Shown: positions 34,436-43,742, counted from the first letter of the stretch. The stretch is 64,000 bases of DNA from Actinophytocola gossypii (GCF_025165815.1 NZ_JAFFZE010000023.1:62001-126000), one strand, 5' to 3'. Notes: generated by a model from the sequence alone, not told the origin. Made by a program: numbers and translations.

Positions 34436-36257
34436 GGGCCGGCTCCCGCTCCCGGGCGGCGACGCGCGGCGCCGCCGGTACGAACCGTTCGGCCTGCAGG
34501 GTGAACATCGCGGCGTACCGTCCGCCGGCCGCCATCAGGTCCTCGTGCGTGCCGTCCTCGACCACCCGCCCGTCGTCGATCACCACGATGCGGTCGGCCC
34601 GGCACACCGACGCGAGCCGGTGCGAGACCAGGATCGTCGTCACCCCGGTGGTGGCCGCCCGGAAGCGGTCGAACAGCTCCGCCTCGGCCCGCACGTCCAG
34701 CGCGGCGGTCGGCTCGTCGAGCACCAGCAACCCGGCGCCGCCACGCACGGCGGCGAGCGCCCTGGCCAGGGCCACCTTCTGCCATTGGCCGCCGGAGAGG
34801 TCCTGCCCGTCGGGATAACCCGCCGACAACACGGTGTCCCAGCCGGCGCGCAGGGTCGCTGGCAGGTCGCCCGCGCCGGCGTCGGCCAGCGCGGCGGTCA
34901 GGACCTCCTGGCCGGCGCCGGGACTGCCGAAGCCGACGTTCGCGCGCAGCGGCAGCTCGTAGCGGGTGAAGTTCTGGAAGATCGCCCCGATGCGGTTGTC
35001 CGGGCCGCCGGGCGGGTGGCCGCCGATCTCCACTCGGCCGAGGTCGGGTTCGTAGAGTCCGCAGAGCACCTTGATCAGCGTGCTCTTGCCGGCCCCGTTG
35101 CCGCCGACGACGGCCACCGACTGACCGGCCGGGATCTCCAGGTCCAGGCCGTCCAGGGTGGGCCGGGTCCGTGTCGGATAGGTGAACCGCACGCCGGTCA
35201 GCCGGACCGGGAGCGCCCCGCCTGGCGCGGGTCGGCCGGCGGTCCGGGTGGCGGTCCGGGCCGGGCGGAGGGTCTGTTCCAGCCGCAGTGCCTGCCGGGC
35301 GACCTGACGCGCGCGGCCGAGGGTCAGCTCCGGCTCGCCGAGGAACCCCAGCGCGCCGGTGCCCAGCACGGCCTGCACCAGCACCACGAGCTGGGCGACC
35401 GACAACGCACCGGTCAGCGCCTGCCATCCCGCGGTGCCGAGGACCAGCAGGTGGGCGGCGGCCAGGCCCGCGCTGCCCGCCAGTACGGAGCGCATGCCCA
35501 GCGCGCGGCCGGTCCAGATGTGGCGCAGCGCCTCCCGGTAGCTGTCGGCGTAGCCGTCCACCAGCCAGCCGGCCAGCCCGAACAACCGCACCTCCTTCGC
35601 GGCGGGGGCGTCGACGGCCAGACCGCGCAGGTACCTCGGGCGGCGGGTCATCCGGGCGCCGACGGTGGTCTTGAGGCCGACGCCGTGGTCGATCCACCGC
35701 CGGACGCCGTGGGCGAGCCCGCGCCACGCCACGAGCAGCACCAGCGGCATCCACCAGGCGAACCCGACGAGCACCACGACGGATCCGAGACCGGTGGCGC
35801 GGCGCTGCACCACCTCGCGCAGCTGGCTGACGGTCCGGACGAACCCGTCGACCCGTTCGAACTCGGCCAGGGACGCGAGCTCACCGACGACCGCCGGCTC
35901 CTCCAGGGCGGCGACGTGCGGCGTGCGGAGGGTCGCCCGGGCGATCGTGTCGTGCACGACCTGGCCGTACCTGCCGTCGAGCACCCGCACCAGGTAGTCC
36001 AGTAGCGCCGTCAGCACCACTCGGACGAGCAGGGCGCCGCCGAACAGGACCAGGCCGAGCACGGCCCGGTCACCGTCGGGGGTGTGGACGGCGTCGATGA
36101 TGATCCCGGTGGCCAGGATCGCCGCGGTGGGCGCGAGGCCCTGGGCGACGGCGAGCACCCCGACACCGAGGATCCGCCAGCCGGCGGCCCGCCACAGCAT
36201 GGTCAGCAGTGCCCGGCGGGGGGCGAGGCGGGCGCGTACGGCGTCAGCCGGTCGCAC
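34428..36257 (-). CDS. ABC exporter (fused permease-ATPase), lanthipeptide cluster
   Basis: A protein of about 609 aa, starting at GTG 36257 (VRPADAVRARL), 14 nt inside the end of the protease gene. It has a membrane domain (about residues 20-310) and an ATPase with Walker A GGNGAGKST, LSGGQWQKVALARAL signature and VLDEPTAALD. The unusual first Gly-Gly in Walker A is tolerated in the family. Partner of the downstream ABC exporter (8-nt overlap). A later in-frame ATG is possible but would shorten the N-terminus. Confidence 0.86.
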   Translation of the reverse strand: MRPADAVRARLAPRRALLTMLWRAAGWRILGVGVLAVAQGLAPTAAILATGIIIDAVHTPDGDRAVLGLVLFGGALLVRVVLTALLDYLVRVLDGRYGQVVHDTIARATLRTPHVAALEEPAVVGELASLAEFERVDGFVRTVSQLREVVQRRATGLGSVVVLVGFAWWMPLVLLVAWRGLAHGVRRWIDHGVGLKTTVGARMTRRPRYLRGLAVDAPAAKEVRLFGLAGWLVDGYADSYREALRHIWTGRALGMRSVLAGSAGLAAAHLLVLGTAGWQALTGALSVAQLVVLVQAVLGTGALGFLGEPELTLGRARQVARQALRLEQTLRPARTATRTAGRPAPGGALPVRLTGVRFTYPTRTRPTLDGLDLEIPAGQSVAVVGGNGAGKSTLIKVLCGLYEPDLGRVEIGGHPPGGPDNRIGAIFQNFTRYELPLRANVGFGSPGAGQEVLTAALADAGAGDLPATLRAGWDTVLSAGYPDGQDLSGGQWQKVALARALAAVRGGAGLLVLDEPTAALDVRAEAELFDRFRAATTGVTTILVSHRLASVCRADRIVVIDDGRVVEDGTHEDLMAAGGRYAAMFTLQAERFVPAAPRVAAREREPARG

Positions 36258-38037
36258 CGGAGCGGCCTTCGGTGGACGCGGCGGCGAAGTGTTCGACGAC
36301 CGCGCGGCTCCACGGTCCCCAGTCCGCCGGCGCGTGGTTGCCCGGCTCCTCCAGGTAGCGGAGGCCGGTGTCGGCACCGCACGACCGCACCAGGTCGACC
36401 AGGCGGCGGGACTGGTCCACCGGGCAGCGGTCGTCGGACCGGCCGTGGCCGATCAGCAGCCGGGTGCCGGCCAGGACCCGCGCCTGGCTGACCGGGCTGC
36501 GTTCCCAGAGGACCCGCTGGTCGAGCCGCAGGTCGCCGAGTTCGTCGTCGAGCCAGCGCCGGCGCACCCCGGTCATCCCCGTGTGGAGCGCGGGCAGGTC
36601 GGTGACCGGCGCCCACACCGCCACCCCGGCCACCAGGTGCGGCAGTTCGGCGGCCACCCGCAGCGCGAGGTAGCCGCCGTAGCTCTGGCCGTAGACGCAC
36701 ACCGGCTGGCCGGCGTCGTGCAGGGTCTCCAGGCGGCGGCGCAGTGCGGCGGCGTCGACCCCGCCCCAGTCGCCGCGGCCCAGGTCGAGGTACCGCTCGC
36801 CGTAGCCGGAGCTGCCGGGGTAGTTCGGGCCGACCACGGACCAGCCCGCGCGGACCATGGCCTCGACGACCGGGTCGTGTTCCTGCTTCAACCGGCCGCG
36901 CGGGCCGCCGTGCAGGAACAGGACCGTGCCCGTCGCCGTGGTGCCGGTCGGTTCGAAGACCCACTCGGGAAGGTCGGTTCCGGACGCGTCGGGCACCCAC
37001 CGGTGCCGCCAGCGCATCCCGACCGGCGTGGACGTGCGCGGCGCGAGCGGGCGCGGGCACGGGTCCGGTGGGGCCCAGCGGGTGAGCCGAGGCTCGTCGG
37101 CCGGTGACTGGTGCCAGCCGATCAGGTGCCGCTCGTCCCGGGTGAGGCGGACGTCGGTCGCCAGGGTCGGCCCGGGGTCCAGTACCGCGGTGCGGTGGCC
37201 GGCGGGGTCGAGCACCTGGTAGGTGTGCCGCTGCTGGTCCCAGGTGGTGGTGAGCAGCCGGGTACCGGCCGGGGCGAGGTCCACGGCCGTGCCGCCGGGG
37301 TGGTCGTCGAACCAGCGGACCCGTCCGGTGGCGATGTCGAGAACTCCCGGCACGGTGTCGCCAGTGACGCGTGTTCCGGTCAGCCCGATCCGGCCGGCCG
37401 CGCAGCCGGCGGTCGCGGTGACCCGGGTGTCGTCGGGCTGGTCCACGGCGACCTCGACGCAGCCTGCCTGGCCGTGGCGGTAGAACCGGGTGCGGTCCAC
37501 GTCGGCGGCGAACACCCCGGCGTCGGCGTCCCACGCGCCGACCCGGCGCACTCCCCCGCTGTCCGGAACCGGGAGGTAGCTGTTCGAGCCGGCGTGGTGC
37601 AGCCACAGTTCGGGCTTGTCGGCGCCGCTCACGACCAGCAGGACGAGTACGTCGCCGCGGGCGTTCAGCCGGCACCGGAGCGGCCGGCCGAGCACCTCGC
37701 CGCGGTGGGTGACGTCGCCGGCGAGGTCGAGCACGCACAGCTGGCTCCGGCGGCCGGGGCGCCACAGTGCCAGCCGGCGGGGGCCTGCCCAGTCGAGGAC
37801 GCGCCAGTCCGGCGGCAACGGGCCGGTGACGGGCCTCGGTGGTTCGCCGTCCGGGGCGCCGTCGGGCCCGATCCGCCGGGTGACCAGCTCGATGGTCGGC
37901 TCCTCCCCCGGGGTGTCGTGCACGGTGACCAGCTCCGCGCGGTCCGGGCTGACGGTCCAGCCCAGCACCTGCCCGTCCAATGCGGTCGTCGTGGCGGTCG
38001 CGGGGGTCGCGGCGGTCGCCGAGGTCGCGGCGGTCAT
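36244..38037 (-). CDS. Prolyl-oligopeptidase family (S9) peptidase, likely lanthipeptide leader protease
   Basis: The 597-aa protein has a low-complexity Ala/Thr N-terminus (about residues 1-20), a beta-propeller-like region (about 25-340) and an S9 alpha/beta hydrolase domain with FLHGGPRG, GQSYGGYLAL (Ser452), GHGRSDDRCPV (Asp near 535) and EEPGNHAPADW (His568). In class III lanthipeptide pathways an S9 POP enzyme (FlaP of Kribbella) trims the leader, so this role is likely. Translation is coupled to the upstream gene by ATGA. The product is probably cytoplasmic, as no signal peptide is seen. Confidence 0.85.
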   Translation of the reverse strand: MTAATSATAATPATATTTALDGQVLGWTVSPDRAELVTVHDTPGEEPTIELVTRRIGPDGAPDGEPPRPVTGPLPPDWRVLDWAGPRRLALWRPGRRSQLCVLDLAGDVTHRGEVLGRPLRCRLNARGDVLVLLVVSGADKPELWLHHAGSNSYLPVPDSGGVRRVGAWDADAGVFAADVDRTRFYRHGQAGCVEVAVDQPDDTRVTATAGCAAGRIGLTGTRVTGDTVPGVLDIATGRVRWFDDHPGGTAVDLAPAGTRLLTTTWDQQRHTYQVLDPAGHRTAVLDPGPTLATDVRLTRDERHLIGWHQSPADEPRLTRWAPPDPCPRPLAPRTSTPVGMRWRHRWVPDASGTDLPEWVFEPTGTTATGTVLFLHGGPRGRLKQEHDPVVEAMVRAGWSVVGPNYPGSSGYGERYLDLGRGDWGGVDAAALRRRLETLHDAGQPVCVYGQSYGGYLALRVAAELPHLVAGVAVWAPVTDLPALHTGMTGVRRRWLDDELGDLRLDQRVLWERSPVSQARVLAGTRLLIGHGRSDDRCPVDQSRRLVDLVRSCGADTGLRYLEEPGNHAPADWGPWSRAVVEHFAAASTEGRSGATG

Positions 38038-39857
38038 CGTGGGTCCAGCAGGCCTGCCAGCGGTGACAGGCGCTCGTGGGTGCCGCGCCGCGCGGTGAGC
38101 TCCGCGTCCAACCGCTCGAGCACCTGGACGGATCGGTCGTCGTCCAGTGCCCGCAGGTTGCGCACGATGCCCTCGAGCGCCGCGGGGGCGGCCCGGCGCA
38201 TCCGCAGTGCCGCCTGGGCGTACCACCCGGCCGCGGCGCCCACCCCGCCCGCGGCCAGCTGGGCCGCGGCCAGGCGGCAGCACACCCCCACCACGGCGCG
38301 TTCGGCCGCGCGGCGCGGGGCGACGTTCCGGTCGTACCGGCGAACCAGCTGGTCGGCCACCCGCTCCGCCTCCGGGAGCCAGCCCTGGTCGAGCAGCCGG
38401 CGAACCAGGTTCGGCACCACGTAGGTCAGCGCCACCAGCGAGTCGGCGTCCACCGCGACCCGGAACGCCTCCTGGCCGCACCGGATCGCCTCCAGCGCGG
38501 TGCCGTCGCCGCGGGCGTGGACGTCGGCCAGGTTGGTCAGCAGCAACACGCGCTGCTCCGCCAGTGCCCGCGTGCTCGGCACGCCGGGGGCCGACAGCGC
38601 GGCCAGGCCGGCCAGTTCCGCACGCACGGCGCCGTCGCGGTCCCCGGCCCGGAAGCGCGCCAGCGCCTCGCCGTTGTAGCTGGCGGCGATCCGGCTGGCG
38701 ACGCCGCCCGGGGTGGCCCGGACGTGTTCCCGCGCGTAGGCGAAGTGGCGGGTGCTCGCGGCCCAGCCGGCCGGGCGGCGGGACTTCGCGAGGATCTGAC
38801 CGAGGTGGTACCCGAGCAGGGACCGGACCGGGGCGTCGACACCGGTCCGTTCGGCGAGGGCGAGCACCCGGTCCGCGGCGGCCGGGGAGAGCCGGCCGCG
38901 GCCCGCGCTGACGAACGCGGCGAGGTGCAGCGCGTAGGCGGTGCTCCGGTCCACGTCGGACCAGCCGCGCCGCCGGCCGCCCCACAGGACCGACCGGGTG
39001 ACGTCGAGGAGCGCCGAGGGCCGGTCGGCCGCCGCGGCGCAGCTCGCCGCGGTGATGGCGGTCAGCGCGGCCGCCGGGTCGTCGGCGAGCGCCGCAGTCG
39101 ACAGCGGGACGACGTCGGCGGGAGCGTCGTCGTCCCGGCTGGTGACCATGGTCGCCACGGTGCGGAGGAGTTCCTGGCCGGTCCTGGCCAGGACGGCTCC
39201 GGCCGCGGCCCAGGCGCGGACGTCGGCGTAGGTGCGCACGGGTCCCCGGGGACCGGGCCGGGTGGAGGTCAGCGCGGCCACTGTGGCCGGGTCCCAGCGG
39301 CGCAGCCGGGTCCACCTGGCGACCCGGGCGTCGCTCGCCTGGCCGCCGGCCAGCCGCATGGCCAGCAGGATCTCGTCGGTCTCGGGGTCGCCGGGCGGCC
39401 GGGTGCCGGCGCCCGGCCGGCCGGTGTGGCGCAGCACGACGATGCGCGGCTGGTCCGGTCGGCGTTGCCCGCACGCGTGCAGGAACGCGACCTGGTCCCT
39501 GGTGGCCGGGCCGAACAGCTCGGCCACCAGGATCTTGGGGCCGCCGGTGTCGGCGGCGAGCCAGGTGCCGACCTCGGTCAGTTCGTGCTCGACGGCGGCG
39601 TCGCGTTCCTCGCGGCAGTGCAGGAGGCCCTCCGCCCTGGCGAGCACGGACCGGCGGTCGGGGTGGGGCTCGGTGCCGAAGGCCCAGAGGGGGACGCTCG
39701 CGGTGCCGGAGCCGGCGGACAGGTAGTACCGCGGTCCGTGCCGCTCGGCGGCGTCGGTCACGGCGGCCGCGATCTCGGCGGACGTGGCCTCGACGATCCG
39801 CGGTCCTGGTGCGCCGGTGGTCGGGTCGGTCAGCGCGTCGAGCGGGTCAGCGCCCAT
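38034..39857 (-). CDS. Unknown 607-aa helical-repeat protein of the lanthipeptide cluster
   Basis: ATG 39857 lies 8 nt after GGAGG (the in-frame GTG at 39866 overlaps that site). Residues 1-170 look globular, with GPRYYLSAGSGTASVPLWAFG, a possible His/Cys centre in LLHCREERDAAVEHELTEV and ILVAELFGPATRDQVAFLHACGQ. The rest is Ala/Leu/Arg-rich paired helices (for example SYNGEALARFRAGDRDGAVRAEL) resembling a TPR scaffold. I do not recognise the family. Overlapping stops and starts with the GNAT and protease genes place it firmly in the biosynthetic operon. Confidence 0.8.
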   Translation of the reverse strand: MGADPLDALTDPTTGAPGPRIVEATSAEIAAAVTDAAERHGPRYYLSAGSGTASVPLWAFGTEPHPDRRSVLARAEGLLHCREERDAAVEHELTEVGTWLAADTGGPKILVAELFGPATRDQVAFLHACGQRRPDQPRIVVLRHTGRPGAGTRPPGDPETDEILLAMRLAGGQASDARVARWTRLRRWDPATVAALTSTRPGPRGPVRTYADVRAWAAAGAVLARTGQELLRTVATMVTSRDDDAPADVVPLSTAALADDPAAALTAITAASCAAAADRPSALLDVTRSVLWGGRRRGWSDVDRSTAYALHLAAFVSAGRGRLSPAAADRVLALAERTGVDAPVRSLLGYHLGQILAKSRRPAGWAASTRHFAYAREHVRATPGGVASRIAASYNGEALARFRAGDRDGAVRAELAGLAALSAPGVPSTRALAEQRVLLLTNLADVHARGDGTALEAIRCGQEAFRVAVDADSLVALTYVVPNLVRRLLDQGWLPEAERVADQLVRRYDRNVAPRRAAERAVVGVCCRLAAAQLAAGGVGAAAGWYAQAALRMRRAAPAALEGIVRNLRALDDDRSVQVLERLDAELTARRGTHERLSPLAGLLDPR

Positions 39858-40680
39858 GGCGCACACCTCCGTCAGGGATTCGGGTGACCCGCAGCGGGGG
39901 TCGCCTCGGGCTGAACCCGACCGACCGGTACAGCCGGTGGGCGATCCAGTTGTCCGCCACCACGTTCAGGTGGCAGTCGGCGTAGCCGGCGGCGGCCAGC
40001 CGGCGCAGGCTCTCGACCAGTACGGCCCGGCCGAGGCCGTGCCCCCGGTGGGCCTCACCGGTCACGCAGTGGCCGATGAGCGGACGGCCTCGGTACTCGC
40101 TCACCGCGATCGCGGCGGTCACGCCGGAGCCGGTGCCGACCGCCAGGCTGGCGTCGGCGATCACGGGTCCGTAGCCGCCGGACCGGACGTCGCGCCAGAC
40201 GGCGAGGTCACGCTCCCGGCCGGGTCCGGTGCTCAGGCCGGCGAGGTCCGCCTCGGTGGTGGTGTGCAGCGGGACGATCGCGTGGCCGTCGGGCAGCGGC
40301 CGGTGGTGCGCCCGCAGCTGCTCGTCGTCGAGCAGCAGCCCCAGGTGGGCCATCCGGTGCAGCGGCGTGACGCCGTGCCCGCTGAGGTGTTCGTCCCAGT
40401 CGGCCGGGTGGACCGCCAGGACCGTGGTGACGCCGAGGTCGTCGCGAACCCGGTCGGCGGCGGCCACCAGCAGGCCGGCCAGTCGCGGATCGCGGCGTCG
40501 CGGCAGGAGCTCGTCCAGCAGGCACGACTCGCGGCCGGTTCGCGTGGCCAGACAGGTGAGGACCGTGCCGTCGGCGGACACGGCGCGGACCAGCCAGGTG
40601 TTGTCCCACCACGACACCAGCTCGGTCCTGGTGGCGAACGGCGGCGCGTCGGCTCCGGTGCGGTCGTCGACGGCGGTCAT
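39847..40680 (-). CDS. GNAT-family N-acetyltransferase of the lanthipeptide cluster
   Basis: The 277-aa protein has a C-terminal GNAT fold with acetyl-CoA motif ALSRGHGLGR-like sequence TGEAHRGHGLGRAVLVESLRR (about residues 205-225) and CHLNVVADNWIAHRLYRSVGF. The N-terminal half looks like a second, degenerate GNAT-like domain (LAVHPADWDEHLSGHGVTPLHRMAHLGLLL), as in tandem GNAT enzymes. It overlaps the synthetase stop and the next start. It may acetylate the lanthipeptide or serve immunity; neither can be told from sequence. Confidence 0.82.
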   Translation of the reverse strand: MTAVDDRTGADAPPFATRTELVSWWDNTWLVRAVSADGTVLTCLATRTGRESCLLDELLPRRRDPRLAGLLVAAADRVRDDLGVTTVLAVHPADWDEHLSGHGVTPLHRMAHLGLLLDDEQLRAHHRPLPDGHAIVPLHTTTEADLAGLSTGPGRERDLAVWRDVRSGGYGPVIADASLAVGTGSGVTAAIAVSEYRGRPLIGHCVTGEAHRGHGLGRAVLVESLRRLAAAGYADCHLNVVADNWIAHRLYRSVGFSPRRPPLRVTRIPDGGVRHGR

Positions 40681-43274
40681 GGTGTGCTCCTCGCGGGGGC
40701 GATGGTGAGGGGGGCGTCGGCCACGAGTCCGGCCAGGCGTAGCCGGAAGGCGTGCACCCCGAGATATCCGCGCATGTAGCTGGGCCGGGGCTCGCCGCCG
40801 CCCTCGTGCGCCCACTTCCAGGCGAACCCGTCCCGGAACCGCAGCGCGTCGAGCTTGCGGCCGATGGTCTCGGCGCCCCGCCGGAACTCGCCGTCGTGGT
40901 CGGCGCGAGCGGCCAGGTCCAGCAGGAAGTCCCCGTCACCGGCCAGGCCGTGACAACGGCAGGTGCTCCCGTAGGCGCGGCCGCGGGTGATGGCCCGCCC
41001 GGCGCGGCGGGCGGCGTCGATCAGGGCCGGGTCACCGCTGGCGAGCCCGGCCGACAGCAGGAGCGCGCCGACGCCGGCGGCACCGTTGCACCAGTGGGTC
41101 CAGGGCACCGCGCGGCCGGTCGGGCCGCTGCGCCAGCTCAGCCCGGCGCCGCCGGCCGTCGGCACGCCCAGGTCCGGCAGGGCGGCGGCGACGCCCGTCG
41201 CGGCGTCGACCAGGTCGTGATCGCCGGTCGCGGTACCGGCGGCCAGCAGGAAGTAGCCGATGCCGGCGCTGCCGTGCGCGAAGCCGGTGCTGTACGTGTC
41301 CGGTTCGCCGCCGCGGGGCCAGACCAGCAGGCCGTCGCGGTCCGTGCCGGCGGCGAGGACGTGGTGGGCGATCCGGGTCACGGCGGCCCGGCGGTCCGCG
41401 TCGCCCCCGGTGGCGAGCATCGTCCCGACCTGGGCCAGCCCGATGCCGGCCCAGCCGTGGGTGATGTCCCAGCTGCCGGGGTCCGCCTCGACCAGGGCGT
41501 CGGCCAGCTGGACTGCCCGTTCGCGGAGCACGGGGGCCCGGCCGGGATCGACCAGGTTCGCCAGGTCGGCGGCGAGCCACGGCAGCGCGGCGATGCCGAA
41601 GTGCAGTCCGGGTGGTGTGCGGCCGGGGACGAACGGCACGGTGGTGAAGGTCCAGTCGAGGAGGTCGTCGGCGTGGTCGAGCCAGGCCCGGTCGCCGGTG
41701 GCGTGCCACAGGTCGAGGTAGTACCGCGCCACGCCGGTCGTCCCGGTGTGGAAGCAGGCCGGGTGGAACAGACCCGAGGACCACTCCTCCGGCCACGGCC
41801 AGGACGCGCGGTCCCACTCCACCCGTCGCGTGAGCTCCAGACCGGCCTCGACCGCCTCCTCGACGATCTGGGCCGGTCCGGGCGCCGGGGTGCCGGACGG
41901 CGAGCGGACCGGGCCGCCCAGCCGGGTCCGGACCAGGTCCAGCTCGGCCTCGACCGGCTCGGTCTCGGTCGGCCCGAACGCGGTCAGCAACGCGTCGACG
42001 TGGGTGGAGATGTCCTGTGCCCGGCCGAGGAACGGGTCGATCCCGGTCAGGACGAAGTAGGTGATCGCGGCGACGGCGAAGTCGGTGTCGCCCGCGTCCG
42101 GCGGACGTCCGTCCCGGGACGGGGCGTAGCCGGGGGTCCAGCCGGCGAACGGCGGCTCGGGTGAGTCCGCGATCTCGAACAGTTCCAGGTCCACGGCGGT
42201 GTACCGGCCTTCGTGGACCATGATGTTGTTCGGGGTGAAGTCGCGGGGGCGCACGCCGTGGTCGCGCAGGCGCGCGGCGAGGTCGGCGACCGCCCGGCAG
42301 CTGTTCCGGAGCTCGTCCGGGTCCGGGCGGCCCAGGTAGTTGGCGTTCTCGACGGAAGCGCGCAGGGTCACGCCCGGGAGGAACTCCTCGACCAGGTAGA
42401 CGTTGTCCCGCTCGACGAACAGGTCCAGCGGTTCCGGCGCGAGCCCGGTTCCGCTCAGCCGGCGCAGGATGGTCCACTCGTTGCGCAGCCGCGTTCCCGC
42501 GTCCCGCCCGATCAGGTCCGGGCAGGTCCCCGCCCGGCCCTCCTTGACCACGACGTCGCGGCCGCGCCAGGTGCCGCGGTAGACCCCGCCCTTGGCGGAC
42601 TGGTTGAGCACCCCGTGCACCGTGATGCCCCGGCCGAACAGCCCGTCCCCGTGGCGGCGCGGCTCCCGCGCGTCGGGCAGGGGTGGTTCCGGCACCCAGG
42701 GCGGCCGGGTCTGGCCCGGTGCCCGGACGTCGGGGACCTGGTTGCCGTCCGGGTCGACGAGGTACGACTGCCTGGTCTGCTCGGGGACGGCGTAGTCGGA
42801 CCGCCTGGTGAACGCCCCGTACCTGAGGTAGACGTTGCTCTCGCGCCGGTAGCGCCGGTCGCTGGGGACCACCGGCCCGGTCAGGTCGCGGGTCGCGGTG
42901 TGCAGCTGCTCGGCGAGCACCGGGAGGTGGTCCTCGTCGTCGACGTAGACCGTGATGAACTTCCCGACCTGGGACAGCGGGGTCGGCGGTCCGGACAGGC
43001 GGGCCAGCTGGTCGACCGTCTGGGCCGACTTCCACCGCACGCCGCGCGGCAGAACGATCCGCGCCACCCGGCGCAGTGCCTCCGCCGCGGTGAGCGGGGA
43101 GGCGCTGACGTGCAGCTTCCACCCCTGGGGCGGCAGGGGGGCCGAGCTGATCGGGTCGAAGTGCCACCAGCCGCCGTCCGCCCGGAGCTGGTAGGTGGTG
43201 CGGTACTCGCCGGCCAGTTGGCGAGCGGTCGTCGAGACGGGTTCGACCGCCGAGCGGGTTCGTCGGACGGACAC
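40677..43274 (-). CDS. Three-domain lanthionine synthetase (LanKC/LanL type) with zinc ligands
   Basis: The 865-aa enzyme starts at GTG 43274. Order: phosphoSer/Thr lyase domain (about 20-200; WKLHVSASP, KFITVYVDDED, VYLRYGAF); Ser/Thr kinase (about 205-440; VVVKEG Lys244, RDFTPNNIM Asp345/Asn350, AVDLELFE Asp362); LanC-like cyclase (about 480-850). The cyclase has the zinc set WCNG (Cys729) and CRCHG (Cys774, His775). Class III LanKC enzymes lack these ligands and class IV LanL enzymes have them, so this fits class IV by that criterion. It dehydrates Ser/Thr of the precursor and closes thioether rings. Confidence 0.93.
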   Translation of the reverse strand: MSVRRTRSAVEPVSTTARQLAGEYRTTYQLRADGGWWHFDPISSAPLPPQGWKLHVSASPLTAAEALRRVARIVLPRGVRWKSAQTVDQLARLSGPPTPLSQVGKFITVYVDDEDHLPVLAEQLHTATRDLTGPVVPSDRRYRRESNVYLRYGAFTRRSDYAVPEQTRQSYLVDPDGNQVPDVRAPGQTRPPWVPEPPLPDAREPRRHGDGLFGRGITVHGVLNQSAKGGVYRGTWRGRDVVVKEGRAGTCPDLIGRDAGTRLRNEWTILRRLSGTGLAPEPLDLFVERDNVYLVEEFLPGVTLRASVENANYLGRPDPDELRNSCRAVADLAARLRDHGVRPRDFTPNNIMVHEGRYTAVDLELFEIADSPEPPFAGWTPGYAPSRDGRPPDAGDTDFAVAAITYFVLTGIDPFLGRAQDISTHVDALLTAFGPTETEPVEAELDLVRTRLGGPVRSPSGTPAPGPAQIVEEAVEAGLELTRRVEWDRASWPWPEEWSSGLFHPACFHTGTTGVARYYLDLWHATGDRAWLDHADDLLDWTFTTVPFVPGRTPPGLHFGIAALPWLAADLANLVDPGRAPVLRERAVQLADALVEADPGSWDITHGWAGIGLAQVGTMLATGGDADRRAAVTRIAHHVLAAGTDRDGLLVWPRGGEPDTYSTGFAHGSAGIGYFLLAAGTATGDHDLVDAATGVAAALPDLGVPTAGGAGLSWRSGPTGRAVPWTHWCNGAAGVGALLLSAGLASGDPALIDAARRAGRAITRGRAYGSTCRCHGLAGDGDFLLDLAARADHDGEFRRGAETIGRKLDALRFRDGFAWKWAHEGGGEPRPSYMRGYLGVHAFRLRLAGLVADAPLTIAPARSTP

Positions 43275-43324
43275 GGGTTTCTCCCTGCGCTTCGTCCCGA
43301 GGCTGGACGTCTCGGCGGTGTCTT

Positions 43325-43360
43325 TCGTGGGGCTCCGGCGGGTCTGCCGGAGCCCCACGA
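43325..43360 (-). terminator. Attenuator-like hairpin between precursor and synthetase genes
   Basis: Perfect 15-bp inverted repeat (43325-43339 with 43346-43360) with a 6-nt loop, 12 nt after the precursor stop and 50 nt before the synthetase start. Such hairpins commonly give partial termination, so that precursor mRNA exceeds synthetase mRNA. Confidence 0.8.
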
Positions 43361-43372
43361 ACAACAGCTCGG

Positions 43373-43492
43373 TTAGTGCTGGTCGCTGTCGGTCCAGCTG
43401 CACACGGTGCAGAGGGACGGGTCCTCCATCAGGAACGGGTCGTTCTCGTAGCCCAGCTCCATCAGGTCGTCCGCGGTCAGCGCGTCGCGCAT
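43373..43492 (-). CDS. Lanthipeptide precursor peptide (39 aa)
   Basis: The peptide has a charged leader with helical look (MRDALTADDLMELGYENDPF) followed by the putative core after EDP: SLCTVCSWTDSDQH. The core has two Cys, three Ser and two Thr, so S-x-C and T-x-C rings are possible. AGAGGTG lies before ATG 43492. It is the first gene of the operon and directly precedes the synthetase, as expected for a LanA. The leader has no LLDLQ class III motif, and I do not match it to a known lanthipeptide; the cleavage site is not certain. Confidence 0.85.
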   Translation of the reverse strand: MRDALTADDLMELGYENDPFLMEDPSLCTVCSWTDSDQH

Positions 43493-43544
43493 GGCACACC
43501 TCTTTCTGACTCGATCGGTGGATCGGCGGGTTCGGCGAATCGGG

Positions 43545-43610
43545 TCAGTCCCAGATGAAACCGTCGGCCGCTGCGACACCCGCATTTACTGCCAGAATCG
43601 TGGTCGACAT
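43545..43610 (-). CDS. Possible 21-aa peptide gene upstream of the lanthipeptide precursor
   Basis: An ATG at 43610, 10 nt after AAAGG, opens a 21-codon frame ending in TGA at 43545: MSTTILAVNAGVAAADGFIW plus Asp. It lies 52 nt before the precursor start in lower-GC DNA. The hydrophobic stretch and absence of Cys argue against a second lanthipeptide core. It may be an upstream leader peptide, a signal peptide or chance. Confidence 0.3.
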   Translation of the reverse strand: MSTTILAVNAGVAAADGFIWD

Positions 43611-43742
43611 TTTCGTTGACCTTTCTTCGTTTCTCCCACCATTTCCGGTGACACCTGAAACTGTGCTTCACGAAAGCATGATCGAGCCAGGCGCCAGGCG
43701 GTCAGCAAGCTGACATGCCGATGGCAACATCCTGACCGGAGG

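Noticed and set aside
38038-39474. N-terminal half of a 1076-codon ORF containing the S9 protease
   Set aside because: The first 479 codons are Arg/Pro/Gly-rich and antisense-like, out of frame with the 607-aa protein; the protease begins at ATG 38037.
43477-43671. 64-codon minus-strand ORF over the lanthipeptide leader region
   Set aside because: Cys/Arg-rich composition but no ribosome site, and it runs out of frame through the precursor's start; the 21-aa frame and the precursor explain this DNA better.
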